A stretch of 64,000 bases of DNA from JALSRD01 sp964476595 (GCA_964476595.1 CAYZCL010000006.1:1-64000), one strand, 5' to 3'. Shown: positions 17,135-26,512, numbered from the stretch's first letter. Numbers and translations are program-made. The notes: a model not told the origin generated them from the sequence alone.

Positions 17135-17461
17135 ATGGCAAAGAACGTGGTAGAGATCGATGACAGCAGCTTCGAAGCCGAAGTCATACAGCACGACAAA
17201 CCCGTCCTGGTCGACTTCTGGGCCCCATGGTGCGGCCCCTGCAAAGCCATCGGGCCCCTCATCGAGGACCTGGCCGGATCTTTCGGCGACAAGGTGAAAT
17301 TCGCCAAGTGCAACGTGGACGACAACCCCGTGACCCCCAGCAAGTTCGGGATCAAGGCCATTCCGACCCTCATCTTCTTCAAGGACGGCAAGGTTCAGGA
17401 CCAGATCACTGGAATCGTGGCCAAGGCCAAGCTCGAAGAAGTCCTGAACAACCTCATCTGA
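17135..17461 (+). CDS. trxA: Thioredoxin
   Basis: A 108-residue cytosolic thiol-disulfide oxidoreductase. The active site WCGPC (Cys33/Cys36) sits in VDFWAPWCGPCKAIGPL. The cis-proline loop is IPTLIFF and the protein ends at normal thioredoxin length. ATG 17135 is preceded by GAAAGGA. No thioredoxin reductase is adjacent. It is followed by a terminator hairpin before bamD, so it is probably transcribed as a short unit. Confidence 0.95.
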   Translation: MAKNVVEIDDSSFEAEVIQHDKPVLVDFWAPWCGPCKAIGPLIEDLAGSFGDKVKFAKCNVDDNPVTPSKFGIKAIPTLIFFKDGKVQDQITGIVAKAKLEEVLNNLI

Positions 17462-17474
17462 CGCCTGCGCAGCG

Positions 17475-17507
17475 CCCGGCTCTTGGGAAGACGAGAACCG
17501 GGTTTTT
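17475..17507 (+). terminator. Possible rho-independent terminator after thioredoxin
   Basis: A CCCGG/CCGGG stem extended by TCT/AGA across a small bulge is followed by TTTTT. It lies 14 bases after the trxA stop. bamD follows 30 bases later, so partial readthrough is possible. Confidence 0.55.
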
Positions 17508-17536
17508 CAACACCAGCCATGGAAAGGGGCGCTGAA

Positions 17537-18262
17537 ATGCAGCCGGTAATGCGTGTCGCCGCAGACCGTCGTGCGGCGCAGAAACGAATCTACACCGCGG
17601 CCCGGGGGACGGTGTTGTGTCTGCTCATCCTGGTGCTGCTGACCGGCTGCAGCACGATCAAGTCCTGGTTTGCCAGCGACATGGAAAAAACCGCCCAGGA
17701 CCTGGCCGCGGACGGCATGGACGCTTACGAGAACAAGGACTACAAGGACGCCATCAAGGCCTTCGAGCAGCTCAAGGACTGGTACCCTTTCAGCAAATAT
17801 GCGCCGCTGGCCGAACTGAAAATCGCCGACGCCAACTACAAGCTCGGCAACTACGAAGAGGCCATCTACGCCTACGAGAATTTCGAGAGCCTGCACCCCC
17901 GCAACGAAGCCGTGCCCTATGTCATCTACCAGATCGGCATGTGCCACTTCGAGCAGATCGATACGGTGGACCGCGACCAGACACCGGCACGCGAGGCGCT
18001 CAAGACCTTCCAGCGGCTGCTGCGGCAGTACCCGGGCAACGTGTACGCCATCAAGGCACGCACCCACATCGACCGCTGCTACAGGAGCCTGGCGGGGCAT
18101 GATCTTTACGTGGGAAAGTTCTACTTCAAGTCCGGCCACTACCGGGCGGCCCTGTACCGCTTCAAGAGCGTGGTGGAAAACTACCCCGACGTGGGCTACC
18201 ACCTGGAGGCCTTGGACTACATCCGGCGCTGCCGGATCTTCATGGCCGAGGAAGAGGGGTAA
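17537..18262 (+). CDS. bamD: Outer membrane assembly lipoprotein BamD
   Basis: Lipoprotein of the BAM outer-membrane protein assembly machine, 241 residues. The lipobox LLTGCS places the lipidated Cys at residue 38. The mature part is a run of tetratricopeptide-like helices (DGMDAYENKDYKDAIKAFEQ, YPFSKYAPLAELKIADANYK, YPGNVYAIKARTHIDRCY) typical of BamD/ComL. ATG 17537 follows GGAAAGGGG; an in-frame upstream start at 17483 is less likely. It shows that the organism has a Gram-negative type envelope. Confidence 0.92.
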   Translation: MQPVMRVAADRRAAQKRIYTAARGTVLCLLILVLLTGCSTIKSWFASDMEKTAQDLAADGMDAYENKDYKDAIKAFEQLKDWYPFSKYAPLAELKIADANYKLGNYEEAIYAYENFESLHPRNEAVPYVIYQIGMCHFEQIDTVDRDQTPAREALKTFQRLLRQYPGNVYAIKARTHIDRCYRSLAGHDLYVGKFYFKSGHYRAALYRFKSVVENYPDVGYHLEALDYIRRCRIFMAEEEG

Positions 18263-18408
18263 AAAACCCTTTACAAGGGTCTCCAAATCCGCTACAAGCC
18301 CACTTTTTCAACGCTTTTTTTGAATTTGACCCCGGAGCCGCCCGCGCGGGGTGCGTATCCGACGCGCGGCCGATACGGGCCGGCTCCCCCGATTCAGAGG
18401 TGATGACG

Positions 18409-18600
18409 ATGTCCAGAGTATGCGAAATCTGCGGCAAGAAGCCGGTGACCGGCCACAATATCAGCCACGCCCACAACGTCACCAAGCGGCGGTTCAACCC
18501 CAACCTGCAACGCGTACGGGCCCTGAAAAACGGCCAGGCGCGGAAGATGGTGGTTTGCACCAACTGTATTAAATCCGGACGCGTAGTCAAGGCGCCTTAG
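18409..18600 (+). CDS. rpmB: 50S ribosomal protein L28, zinc-ribbon (C+) form
   Basis: A 63-residue ribosomal protein. Two CxxC pairs (CEICGK at 4-9 and CTNCIK near 51) mark the zinc-binding form of L28. GHNISHAHNVTKRRFNPNL is the family signature. ATG 18409 is chosen over ATG 18403 and GTG 18400 because the AGAGG ribosome site at 18396-18400 needs the longer spacing. It stands alone and converges on the Rel gene. Confidence 0.96.
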   Translation: MSRVCEICGKKPVTGHNISHAHNVTKRRFNPNLQRVRALKNGQARKMVVCTNCIKSGRVVKAP

Positions 18601-18620
18601 CGGCGTGACGACCCGCCCGA

Positions 18621-18677
18621 GGCCCCGGGGGATACCGCCGGCGATGTACGCAACCGCCGGCCGGCCCGGCCGGGGCC
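18621..18677. terminator. GC-rich inverted repeat between convergent rpmB and rel
   Basis: GGCCCCGG at 18621-18628 pairs with CCGGGGCC at 18670-18677, with further CCGCCGGC-type pairing inside. There is no clear T tract on either strand. It may act as a bidirectional terminator, but that is a guess from position. Confidence 0.4.
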
Positions 18678-18680
18678 CCC

Positions 18681-20828
18681 TCAGTTGTCCACCCGCCTCA
18701 CCTCCAGTATCCGCTTCACCTTTTTGATCTCCGCAAGAATCTTCTCCAGGTGCGCCGTGTCGTTGACCGCTATGGTGAACGTGCTGTCGACGATCTTGTT
18801 CTCACGGATGTGGGTATTGGCGTTAAGGATGTTGGCGTTGTGTTTGCTGATGGCCGCGGCCACGTCGGCCAGCAGGCCCAGGCGGTCGTAAGAGCTGACC
18901 TTGATCTTGACCGGGTAGGTCTCCTCGGCCATGTGGCTCCATTGCACCTCGATCTTGCGCTCCGGGTTCATCTTGAGGGCGTTTTTGCAGGAGCGCCGGT
19001 GCACCGTGACCCCGAAGCCCTGGGTGATGTACCCCACGATGGGATCTCCCGGAACCGGCTGACAGCATTTTCCGAAACGCACCAAGATGTCGTCGGCGCC
19101 CTTGACGAGGATGCCCTCGCGGGGCTTTTTCTTGCGCACCCGCCCGATGAGCTTGTTGAAAATCGACTGCCCGTCCTCGCGCTCGTCCGGCGGCGGTGCG
19201 TACTTGCGGATGATCTGCAGGGGGGTGTTCTTGCCGTAGCCCACGCTGGCGATGAGGTCGTCGACGTTCTTGAAGCCCAGGGTCTGCACCACGTCGGGCA
19301 GCTTGTCGGATTTGAGAAACTCGCTGAACGACAGGCCGTACTTCTGAAAGGCCTTTTCGCACATTTCGCGGCCCAGCGTCAGGCTGCGCTCACGCTCCTG
19401 GGTCTTGATCCACTGCCGGATGCGCGAGCGCGCCTTGACGGTCTTGACGAACTTGAGCCAGTCCTTGCTGGGGTGGTGGTTCTTGGTGGTCAGGATCTCG
19501 ACGATGTCGCCCGTGTTCAGTTCGTAACGCAGCGGCACCATGCGGCCGTTGACCTTGGCCCCGGTGCACTGGTGGCCCACCTCGGTGTGGATCTGGTAGG
19601 CGAAATCCACCGGCGTGGCCCCCCGCGGCAGGGACTTGATGTCGCCCTGGGGCGTGAAGACGTAGACTTCGTCGGGAAACAGGTCGATGCGCACGTTCTC
19701 CAGGAACTCGTCCGGGTCGCGGATGTTCTCCTGGTTCTCCACGATGTTCTGGATCCAGGCGAAGGTGCGGCTGACCTCTTCGTCGATGCTGCGCCCCTCC
19801 TTGTAGCTCCAGTGGGCGGCGATACCGGACTCGGCCACGCGGTCCATCTCGCGGGTGCGTATCTGGATCTCGACGCGTTCGCCGCGGGGGCCGATGACGG
19901 TGGTGTGCAGCGACTGGTACATGTTGGGCTTGGGCCGGCCGATGTAGTCCTTGAACTTGTAGTCGATGGGCTTCCACATGGCGTGCACGTGCCCGAGGGC
20001 CTCGTAGCACTGGGGGATGGTTTCCAGAATGATGCGAAAGGCGATGATGTCGTACACTTCGTGAAACGCCAGGTTCTGGGAAACCATCTTCTGGTAGATG
20101 CTGTAAAAGCGCTTGTAGCGCCCGGTCACCTCGCATGCCAAGCCGTTTTCGGCCATCTTCTCCTTGATGAGTTTCTTGACCGTTTCGATGTAGGCCTCGC
20201 GCTCCTTGCGGTCCTTGGCCACCAGCCCCTTGATGCGCTCGTAGGTATCGGGCTGCAGGTACATGAAGGACAGGTCCTCCAGTTCGCTCTTGATCCAGTA
20301 GATGCCGAGACGCGAGGCGATGGGAGCATAGATGTCGAGGGTCTCCTGGGCGATCTTGCGGCGCTTTTCCTCGCTGCTGTGAAAACGCAGGGTGCGCATG
20401 TTGTGCAGGCGGTCGGCCAGCTTGATGAGAATCACGCGGATGTCGTCGGCCATGGCCAGCAGCATCTTGCGGATACTCTCGGCCTGGCGCTCCTGGGAGG
20501 AGGCGAAAGTGACGGCCCCCAGTTTGGTGACACCCGAGACGATGTGGCTGACCTCGGGGCCGAACATCTCGCGGATCTCCTCCTCGGTGGCGTGGGTGTC
20601 TTCCACCACGTCGTGCAGCAGGCCGGCGGCAATACTGACCGGGTCCAGCTTCATGTCGGCCAGGATGCCGGCCACTTCCAGGGGGTGGGAGAGATAGGGC
20701 TCGCCGCTGAGGCGCACCTGGCCGGCGTGCACGCGAGCCGAGTAGATGTAAGCCCGCTCGATGATCTCGACATCGGCCTGGGGGTTGTGTTCCTGAACCT
20801 TCTCTATGATGTCGTTTATTCGAATCAT
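18681..20828 (-). CDS. Bifunctional (p)ppGpp synthetase/hydrolase (Rel/SpoT)
   Basis: Stringent-response enzyme, 715 residues. The hydrolase HD domain is intact (LLHDVVEDTHA, His72-Asp73; LIKLADRLHNMRTL). The synthetase domain has GRYKRFYSIYQKM, the basic KFKDYIGRPKPN loop in place of the acidic RelA loop, and YQSLHTTV, so both activities are expected. A TGS domain (VYVFTPQGDIKSLPRGATP), a zinc-type region with GKCCQPVPGD and a C-terminal ACT domain follow. ATG 20828. It follows proS by 37 bases and ispG before that, probably as one operon. Confidence 0.95.
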   Translation of the reverse strand: MIRINDIIEKVQEHNPQADVEIIERAYIYSARVHAGQVRLSGEPYLSHPLEVAGILADMKLDPVSIAAGLLHDVVEDTHATEEEIREMFGPEVSHIVSGVTKLGAVTFASSQERQAESIRKMLLAMADDIRVILIKLADRLHNMRTLRFHSSEEKRRKIAQETLDIYAPIASRLGIYWIKSELEDLSFMYLQPDTYERIKGLVAKDRKEREAYIETVKKLIKEKMAENGLACEVTGRYKRFYSIYQKMVSQNLAFHEVYDIIAFRIILETIPQCYEALGHVHAMWKPIDYKFKDYIGRPKPNMYQSLHTTVIGPRGERVEIQIRTREMDRVAESGIAAHWSYKEGRSIDEEVSRTFAWIQNIVENQENIRDPDEFLENVRIDLFPDEVYVFTPQGDIKSLPRGATPVDFAYQIHTEVGHQCTGAKVNGRMVPLRYELNTGDIVEILTTKNHHPSKDWLKFVKTVKARSRIRQWIKTQERERSLTLGREMCEKAFQKYGLSFSEFLKSDKLPDVVQTLGFKNVDDLIASVGYGKNTPLQIIRKYAPPPDEREDGQSIFNKLIGRVRKKKPREGILVKGADDILVRFGKCCQPVPGDPIVGYITQGFGVTVHRRSCKNALKMNPERKIEVQWSHMAEETYPVKIKVSSYDRLGLLADVAAAISKHNANILNANTHIRENKIVDSTFTIAVNDTAHLEKILAEIKKVKRILEVRRVDN

Positions 20829-20865
20829 CGGACATCACCCGGCATGGCCGCAGCCGCGGCGGACC

Positions 20866-22383
20866 CTAGTAGGCTTTGGCGAAAACCACACGCCGCGAGG
20901 AGGGCCGCCCACAGCAGATGCAGCTTCCGGTCTCTTCCGTCCCCTCGAAGGGGATACACCGGATGGTGACGCTCAGGTCGGCCTTGATGCGGCTTTCGCA
21001 CGCCTCGGAGCCGCACCAGTGCGACAGCGCGAAACCGCCGTGAATCTCGGGCTGCCCGGCGTTGGCGGGCGTGTAGAAATCGTAGAAGTCCTGCCGGTCG
21101 TCGATGGTCACGGTGTGGGCATCGCGAAACGCCACGGCGCGGTCGAACAACACCTGCTGGATCTCTTCGAGCATCTGCGTCACCTCGGACAGGAAACGCT
21201 CGCGGGGCATGGACTGTCTGCGGCGCGGCTCCCAGTCCCGGCGTCCGAAAAAAACGGCGTCGTCGGCCATGTCCCGCGGACCGATCTCCACGCGCAACGG
21301 AATGCCCCTTTTGATCCACTCCCAGCCCCGCGCGCCGCCGATCGGGCGGTCGTCGATTTCGACCTCCAGGCTTCGGTGGTGGTAACGGACCTGTCGCAGG
21401 TCATCGGCCAGTTTGCGGACGTACTGCATGATACGCTCGGTGTCCGCATCCTTGCGCAGGATGGGCAGCAGTACGACGTGCGAAGAAGCCACCCGCGGCG
21501 GCAGGATGATGCCGTCATCGTCGCCCAGGGTCATGATGACGCCGCCCACCATGCGGGTGGAGACGCCCCACGAGGTGGTCCAGGCGAACTCCTCCTTCTC
21601 CTCGCGGGAGTGGAAACGGATCCCGGAAGCCCGGGCGAAATTCTGCCCCAGGAAGTGGGAGGTGCCCATCTGCAGCGCCTTGCGGTCCTGCATCATGGCC
21701 TCGATGCATAGGGTTTCCACGGCCCCGGGGAAGGTCTCGGCGGCCGATTTACGGCCCTTGATGACGGGGACGGCCAGGTAGTTCTCGACGAAATCGGCGT
21801 ACACGTCCAGCATCATGCGGGTGCGCTCTTCGGCCTCCTCGCGCGTGGCGTGGGCGGTGTGTCCCTCCTGCCACAGGAACTCGCTGGTGCGCAGGAAGAT
21901 ACGCGTGCGCATCTCCCAGCGGACCACGTTGGCCCACTGGTTGATCAGCAGGGGCAGGTCGCGGTAACTGGTGATCCACTTGGAGAAGGCGTCGCCGATG
22001 ATGGTCTCCGAGGTGGGCCGCACGATGAGCGGCTCCTGGAGCTTGCCGGCGGGAACCAACCCTTCGGGCCCTTTCTCCAGGCGATGGTGGGACACCACGG
22101 CGCACTCGGTGGCGAAGCCCTCCACGTGCTCGGCCTCCTTTTCCAGGAAGCTCAGAGGAATGAACAGGGGAAAATAGGCGTTCTTGACGCCGGTGCGCTT
22201 GAACATGTCGTCGAGTATGCGTACCATGTTCTCCCACAGGGCGTAGCCCCAGGGTTTGATCACCATGCACCCCCGCACCGGGGATTTCTCGGCCAGGTCC
22301 GACGCCCGGATGACCTGCTGGTACCACTCCGGATAATTCTCTTCGCGCGTGGGCGCTATCGCCGGTTTCGCTTTCTTCGCCAT
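20866..22383 (-). CDS. proS: Prolyl-tRNA synthetase, archaeal/eukaryotic type
   Basis: Class II aminoacyl-tRNA synthetase charging tRNA-Pro, 505 residues. It is the shorter archaeal/eukaryote-like ProRS without the bacterial editing insertion. Motif 2 is VRWEMRTR...LRTSEFLWQEGHTAH, and motif 3 is in the TRMVGGVIM region. The C-terminal zinc-type domain has CGSEACE and SCICCGRPS, and the protein ends in the characteristic AY. Some bacterial groups carry this form natively. ATG 22383. It lies between ispG and rel on the same strand. Confidence 0.95.
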   Translation of the reverse strand: MAKKAKPAIAPTREENYPEWYQQVIRASDLAEKSPVRGCMVIKPWGYALWENMVRILDDMFKRTGVKNAYFPLFIPLSFLEKEAEHVEGFATECAVVSHHRLEKGPEGLVPAGKLQEPLIVRPTSETIIGDAFSKWITSYRDLPLLINQWANVVRWEMRTRIFLRTSEFLWQEGHTAHATREEAEERTRMMLDVYADFVENYLAVPVIKGRKSAAETFPGAVETLCIEAMMQDRKALQMGTSHFLGQNFARASGIRFHSREEKEEFAWTTSWGVSTRMVGGVIMTLGDDDGIILPPRVASSHVVLLPILRKDADTERIMQYVRKLADDLRQVRYHHRSLEVEIDDRPIGGARGWEWIKRGIPLRVEIGPRDMADDAVFFGRRDWEPRRRQSMPRERFLSEVTQMLEEIQQVLFDRAVAFRDAHTVTIDDRQDFYDFYTPANAGQPEIHGGFALSHWCGSEACESRIKADLSVTIRCIPFEGTEETGSCICCGRPSSRRVVFAKAY

Positions 22384-22467
22384 ACAGCCTCTCTGTTTTT
22401 CGTTTCTTCCGGCTTCCGGTTTCGCCGGTCGCCAATAAAAATAAAAAAATAACGTGAAGGCCGTCCT

Positions 22468-23577
22468 TTACTCCGAGCCTTCGTTCCGCCGCCCCTTTAC
22501 CCCCCCGCTCTCCTGCTCCCGCGCATAGGCGTCGACGGCTTCGAGCAGCACGTCCACCAGCCGGTCCTGGGGAAAAGTCCTGACCACCTCGCCCCTGCGG
22601 AACAGGATCCCGCGGCCGTCCCCGCCGGCGATGCCGATGTCGGCCTCGCGGGCCTCGCCGGGCCCGTTGACCACGCAGCCCATGACGGCGATCTTGACGG
22701 GGGTCGTGCACGTCAGCAGTGCCTGTTCGATGCGCTCGGCAATGGCGAAAAGGTCGATGTGGCAGCGACCGCAGGTGGGGCACGAAATGATCTCCGGCCC
22801 CCGGTGGCGGATGTCCAGCGCCCTCAGGATCTCGTAGGCCACGCGCACCTCTTCCACCGGGTCACGGGTCAGTGAAACGCGCAGGGTGTCGCCGATCCCC
22901 TCGGCCAGCAGCATGCCGATGCCCAGGGCGGATTTGACGATGCCGGCGTACAGCCCACCGGCCTCGGTGACGCCGACGTGCAGCGGCACGTCGCTTTTTC
23001 GCGACAGCAGGCGGTAGGCTTCCAGGGTGCGTCCCACGTCCGAGGCCTTGATCGACACCTTGATGTCCCCGAACCCCATGTCGTGCAGCAACGCGATATT
23101 GCGCAGGGCGCTTTCGACCATACCGGCGGCCGTCACGCCGCCGTGCTTTTCCAGGATGTCCTTTTCCAGGGATCCGGCATTGACGCCGATGCGGATAGGG
23201 ATGCCCCGCGCGGCGGCGCAGTCCACCACAGCCCGCACCTTGCGGCGGCTGCCGATGTTGCCGGGATTGATGCGCAGGCCGTCCGCACCGGCCTCGGCGG
23301 CGGCGATGGCCAGCCGGTAGTCGAAGTGGATGTCGGCGATCAAGGGAATGCCGATCCGCGACTTGATGTCCGCCACCGCGGCGGCGGCCTCGGCGTCGGG
23401 TACCGCCACGCGGATGATCTCGCAGCCCGCGGCTTCCAGCCGCCGGATCTGGTCCACGGTAGCGGGTACGTCCTGGGTGTAAGTGTTGGTCATGGACTGC
23501 ACCGCGATGGGAGCGCCGCCGCCCACGGCGACATCGCCGATCTTGATCTGGTGCGTCTGTTTGCGTATGATATCCAT
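22468..23577 (-). CDS. ispG: 4-hydroxy-3-methylbut-2-en-1-yl diphosphate synthase
   Basis: Penultimate enzyme of the MEP isoprenoid pathway, a 4Fe-4S reductase, 369 residues. It is the short bacterial form: TIM-barrel N-terminus (VGGGAPIAVQSMTNT, LIADIHFDYRLA, RINPGNIG) and C-terminal cluster domain with CPTCGRCHIDLF and MGCVVNGPGEA. ATG 23577. It is probably first in an ispG-proS-rel operon. It diverges from the MltF-like gene with 107 bases between. Confidence 0.96.
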   Translation of the reverse strand: MDIIRKQTHQIKIGDVAVGGGAPIAVQSMTNTYTQDVPATVDQIRRLEAAGCEIIRVAVPDAEAAAAVADIKSRIGIPLIADIHFDYRLAIAAAEAGADGLRINPGNIGSRRKVRAVVDCAAARGIPIRIGVNAGSLEKDILEKHGGVTAAGMVESALRNIALLHDMGFGDIKVSIKASDVGRTLEAYRLLSRKSDVPLHVGVTEAGGLYAGIVKSALGIGMLLAEGIGDTLRVSLTRDPVEEVRVAYEILRALDIRHRGPEIISCPTCGRCHIDLFAIAERIEQALLTCTTPVKIAVMGCVVNGPGEAREADIGIAGGDGRGILFRRGEVVRTFPQDRLVDVLLEAVDAYAREQESGGVKGRRNEGSE

Positions 23578-23684
23578 GGTGTCCCGGTGCCCGTGTTGAA
23601 AAACGCGGCCGATTATACGTTAAATGCCGGTCAAACACAAACACAAAAGTCCCGGCCCGCGGTCGGCGGCCGGCAGAATGACAG

Positions 23685-25109
23685 GTGGGATTGATACCGT
23701 CAAGCTTGCAGACCACAGGCCCCTTACGATGGCCGCGGCCGCTGTTGCTGGCCGTGCTGGCGCTGGTGGTGATCACCGGCGGTGCGTTTCCCGCGGGGAG
23801 CCGCCGACAGGCCCTGGCGCGGGACCTGCCGGAGGTAATCGCGTCCGGCAGGATAACGGTCATCACGCGCAACAACGCCAATTGCTACTACATCTACCGT
23901 GACCGGCCCATGGGCTTCGAGTACGAGCTGGCACAGGCCTTTGCGCAGTTCCTGGGCGTGTCGATAGAGGTGCGCAGCGCCCCCCGCTGGAGCCGCATGA
24001 TCCCCGACCTGCTGGCGGGCAGGGGAGACTTCATCGCCGCCAGCATGACCATCACGCCGGAACGGCGGCAGCTGGTGCGGTTCAGCACGGCGTACATGAA
24101 AATCCAGCAGCACATCATCGTGCAGCGTGGAAACCGGGAGGTGCAGGGCGTGGCCGACCTGGCCGGCCGCACGGTGGACGTGCGCGAGGGAACTTCCTAT
24201 CAGCGGCAGCTGGAGCGCCTGCAGCGGGAAGGCATCGATGTCCGCGTCCGGCTGCATGCCGACACGCCCACCGAAAGCCTCATCCGGCAGGTTGCCGAGG
24301 GCCGCATCGAGATCACCATCGCCGACAGCAACATCGCCAAGTTGAACCGGCGCTACTACCCCAACATCCGCATCGCCGAACCCATCAGCGGGCCCCAGGT
24401 GCTGGGCTGGGCCTTTGCGCCCCAATCCCCCAAACTGCTGGCGAAAGCCGACGCCTTCTTCACCCGCATCCGCCGCAACGGCGTATTCGAACGGATTCAC
24501 CGCCGCTACTACGCCAACGTGGATGTCTACGACTTCAACGATCTGAACAAGTTCCACCGGCTCATCCGGACACGCCTGCCGCGCTACACCGACATCATCC
24601 GGCGCACGGCCCGGGAATTCGGCATGGACTGGCGCCTGCTGGCGGCGGTCATCTACCAGGAGTCGCACTTCAACCCGCGGGCCGCCAGCGGCGCCGGCGC
24701 CGCCGGCCTGATGCAGCTGCTGCCCGACATCGCCCAAAAAATGGGTGTGCGCAACGTCTTCGATCCGGCCCAGAACATCCGTGCCGGCGTCCGGCACTTG
24801 AAGCGCTTCTATGATTTCTACGACAAGGCCGGTGACCCCGACCGACTCTACATCGCCTTGGCGGCCTACAACACGGGCATGGGACACATCCTGGACGCCC
24901 GCAACATCGCCCGCGAAAAAAACCTGGACCCGGACAAGTGGTCCTCGCTGGTGCATACCCTGCCCCTGCTGAGCGAAGAAAAGTACTTCCGCAAGGCCAT
25001 CTACGGCTACTGCCGCGGCACCGAACCGGTGCGCTTCGTCCAGAAGATCCGCATCTACTACGACATCCTCAAACGCCGGGCGATTGTCTACCCGCGGCCC
25101 AGGTCGTAA
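23685..25109 (+). CDS. mltF: MltF-like membrane-bound lytic transglycosylase
   Basis: Envelope protein cutting peptidoglycan glycan strands, 474 residues. An N-terminal hydrophobic segment (about 16-34) acts as signal or anchor. Residues about 50-280 form a periplasmic solute-binding-3 domain with GFEYELAQAFAQFLG and DFIAASMTITPERR. Residues about 310-450 are an SLT domain with catalytic Glu in YQESHFNPRAASGAGAAG, LMQLLPDIA and ALAAYNTGMGH. The start is uncertain: GTG 23685 is used, but TTG 23691 and others are possible and no ribosome site decides. It stands alone between divergent ispG and the convergent MBL gene. Confidence 0.9.
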   Translation: MGLIPSSLQTTGPLRWPRPLLLAVLALVVITGGAFPAGSRRQALARDLPEVIASGRITVITRNNANCYYIYRDRPMGFEYELAQAFAQFLGVSIEVRSAPRWSRMIPDLLAGRGDFIAASMTITPERRQLVRFSTAYMKIQQHIIVQRGNREVQGVADLAGRTVDVREGTSYQRQLERLQREGIDVRVRLHADTPTESLIRQVAEGRIEITIADSNIAKLNRRYYPNIRIAEPISGPQVLGWAFAPQSPKLLAKADAFFTRIRRNGVFERIHRRYYANVDVYDFNDLNKFHRLIRTRLPRYTDIIRRTAREFGMDWRLLAAVIYQESHFNPRAASGAGAAGLMQLLPDIAQKMGVRNVFDPAQNIRAGVRHLKRFYDFYDKAGDPDRLYIALAAYNTGMGHILDARNIAREKNLDPDKWSSLVHTLPLLSEEKYFRKAIYGYCRGTEPVRFVQKIRIYYDILKRRAIVYPRPRS

Positions 25110-25130
25110 AAAAATTCCGGGTGTCCGGAA
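25108..25130 (-). terminator. Terminator for the rpmF-to-MBL gene run
   Basis: TTCCGG-GTGT-CCGGAA forms a 6-bp stem. On the minus strand it is followed by seven T, 145 bases past the MBL stop. It overlaps the end of the MltF gene by two bases. On the plus strand it is followed by A, so it works only for the minus strand. Confidence 0.6.
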
Positions 25131-25274
25131 AAAAGAAGCGCGGACGTCAGTCGCCCGCACCGGGGGCCGGCGGCGGCTTCCGGTCACCCGGAAAGATCTA
25201 GCCTGCGAGCGCCCTGCAACCTTTCCTGCCCCGATATTGTTACGGATACCGGACAGCTGATAGCGGGTCGTTTT

Positions 25275-25901
25275 TCAGCCCAGACGGGCGAAGGGATTGG
25301 TGCGCTTTTCCACACCGATGGTGGTCTCGGGTCCGTGGCCGGTGTAGACGGTCACGTCGTCGCCCAGGGTGAACAGCTTATTCTGGATGGCGGCGATCAG
25401 CGTAGCGTAGTCGCCGCCGGGAAAATCGGTGCGGCCGATGGAGCCGGCGAACAAGGTATCGCCCACGAAAACGCTGCCGTCGGTGTGCAGCGAGACGCCG
25501 CCCGGTGTGTGGCCGGGGGTGTGAATGACGCTGAAAGCCAGGTTGCCGAAGGGAACCGTGTCGCCCTCGTCGATGGTGCGATCCGGCGGGGGGGAATTTT
25601 CCGCCGTCATGCCCCACTGCGAGGCAGCCGCGGAAAGCTGGTCGAGCATGGGGGCGTCCAGGCGGTGGATGAGCAGCGGGGCGCCGGTGGCCTGCTTGAG
25701 CCGCGCATTGCCGCCTACGTGGTCGAAGTGGCCGTGGGTGTTGATGATGACCGCCACGGTGAGCTGATCTTTGGCCAGAGCCATCAGGATCCTGTCGACC
25801 TCGTCGCCGGGGTCGATGACGGCGGCCTGACGGGTTTCTTCACATCCGACGATGAAACAGTTGGCCATGATGGGGCCCACGGTCAGTTTCCGGATAATCA
25901 A
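25275..25901 (-). CDS. Metallo-beta-lactamase fold hydrolase (glyoxalase II-like)
   Basis: A 208-residue zinc hydrolase of the GloB/MBL family. The metal motif THGHFDH is at 55-61, a further His lies in HTPGHTPGG, Asp is in VFVGDTLF, and the final His is in TGHGPETTIG. The substrate is probably a thioester such as a hydroxyacyl-thiol; this is a family inference. TTG 25901 is the start because AGGAGG lies 7 bases upstream and TTG overlaps the TGA of nusB. It is the last gene of the minus-strand run. Confidence 0.88.
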   Translation of the reverse strand: MIIRKLTVGPIMANCFIVGCEETRQAAVIDPGDEVDRILMALAKDQLTVAVIINTHGHFDHVGGNARLKQATGAPLLIHRLDAPMLDQLSAAASQWGMTAENSPPPDRTIDEGDTVPFGNLAFSVIHTPGHTPGGVSLHTDGSVFVGDTLFAGSIGRTDFPGGDYATLIAAIQNKLFTLGDDVTVYTGHGPETTIGVEKRTNPFARLG

Positions 25902-26512
25902 GGGGTTTCCTCCTCGCGCTGTTGGGGTTTGTCACGGCCGGCGGCGCGCCTACGCACGCCCGGGGCCACGGGCACGGAGCGGGGCACGCTTTCGTCCCGT
26001 GCGTCGGACGCCTGGTGACCGTCTCCGACAGCCGCCGGCAGGGGCGCGGGTTCGTCGGCGACGTCCTCCGGCGGCTGCGCCGGCAGGGCGGGCGGTTTGA
26101 TCGTGCCGTCCTCCATGGCCTGGCGGATACTGTCGAGAATGCCGTTGATGAAGGCGCCGGAATCCTCGGTGCCGTACTTCTTGCCGATGTCGATGGCCTC
26201 GTTGATGCTCACCTTGGCCGGGATGTCGTCGCGGAAGAAGAGTTCGTAGACGGCGATGCGCATGATGTTGCGGTCCACGCACGACATGCGGCTGATCTTC
26301 CAGTTGCTGGAGTACTGCTCGATGACGCGGTCGATCTCGCGGCGTGCGGTGGCCACGCCGCGCACCAGCTCCAGGAAGAAGGACGGCATCACCTTCTGAC
26401 CGCCGAAGCAGGCGTTGAACAGCTCCAGACCGGGTCGCCAGCGGCTGCCGGAAACGTCCATGTAAAACAGGGCCTGCATGGCCAGTTCCCTGGATTTTCT
26501 GCGTCTGCCCAT
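25898..26512 (-). CDS. nusB: Transcription antitermination factor NusB with long C-terminal tail
   Basis: NusB binds boxA RNA with NusE (S10) in rRNA antitermination. The folded part (about 1-140) has RRKSRELAMQALFYMD and the C-terminal KVSINEAIDIGKKYGTEDSGAFINGILD signature. It is followed by about 65 residues rich in Pro, Ala, Asp and Arg that look disordered; common NusB proteins are about 140 residues. Position after ribH is standard. Its stop overlaps the MBL gene by 4 bases. Confidence 0.93.
   Translation of the reverse strand: MGRRRKSRELAMQALFYMDVSGSRWRPGLELFNACFGGQKVMPSFFLELVRGVATARREIDRVIEQYSSNWKISRMSCVDRNIMRIAVYELFFRDDIPAKVSINEAIDIGKKYGTEDSGAFINGILDSIRQAMEDGTIKPPALPAQPPEDVADEPAPLPAAVGDGHQASDARDESVPRSVPVAPGVRRRAAGRDKPQQREEETP

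Noticed and set aside
18750..20969. 739-codon plus-strand frame
   Set aside because: Shadow of the Rel gene, with skewed composition and no family features.
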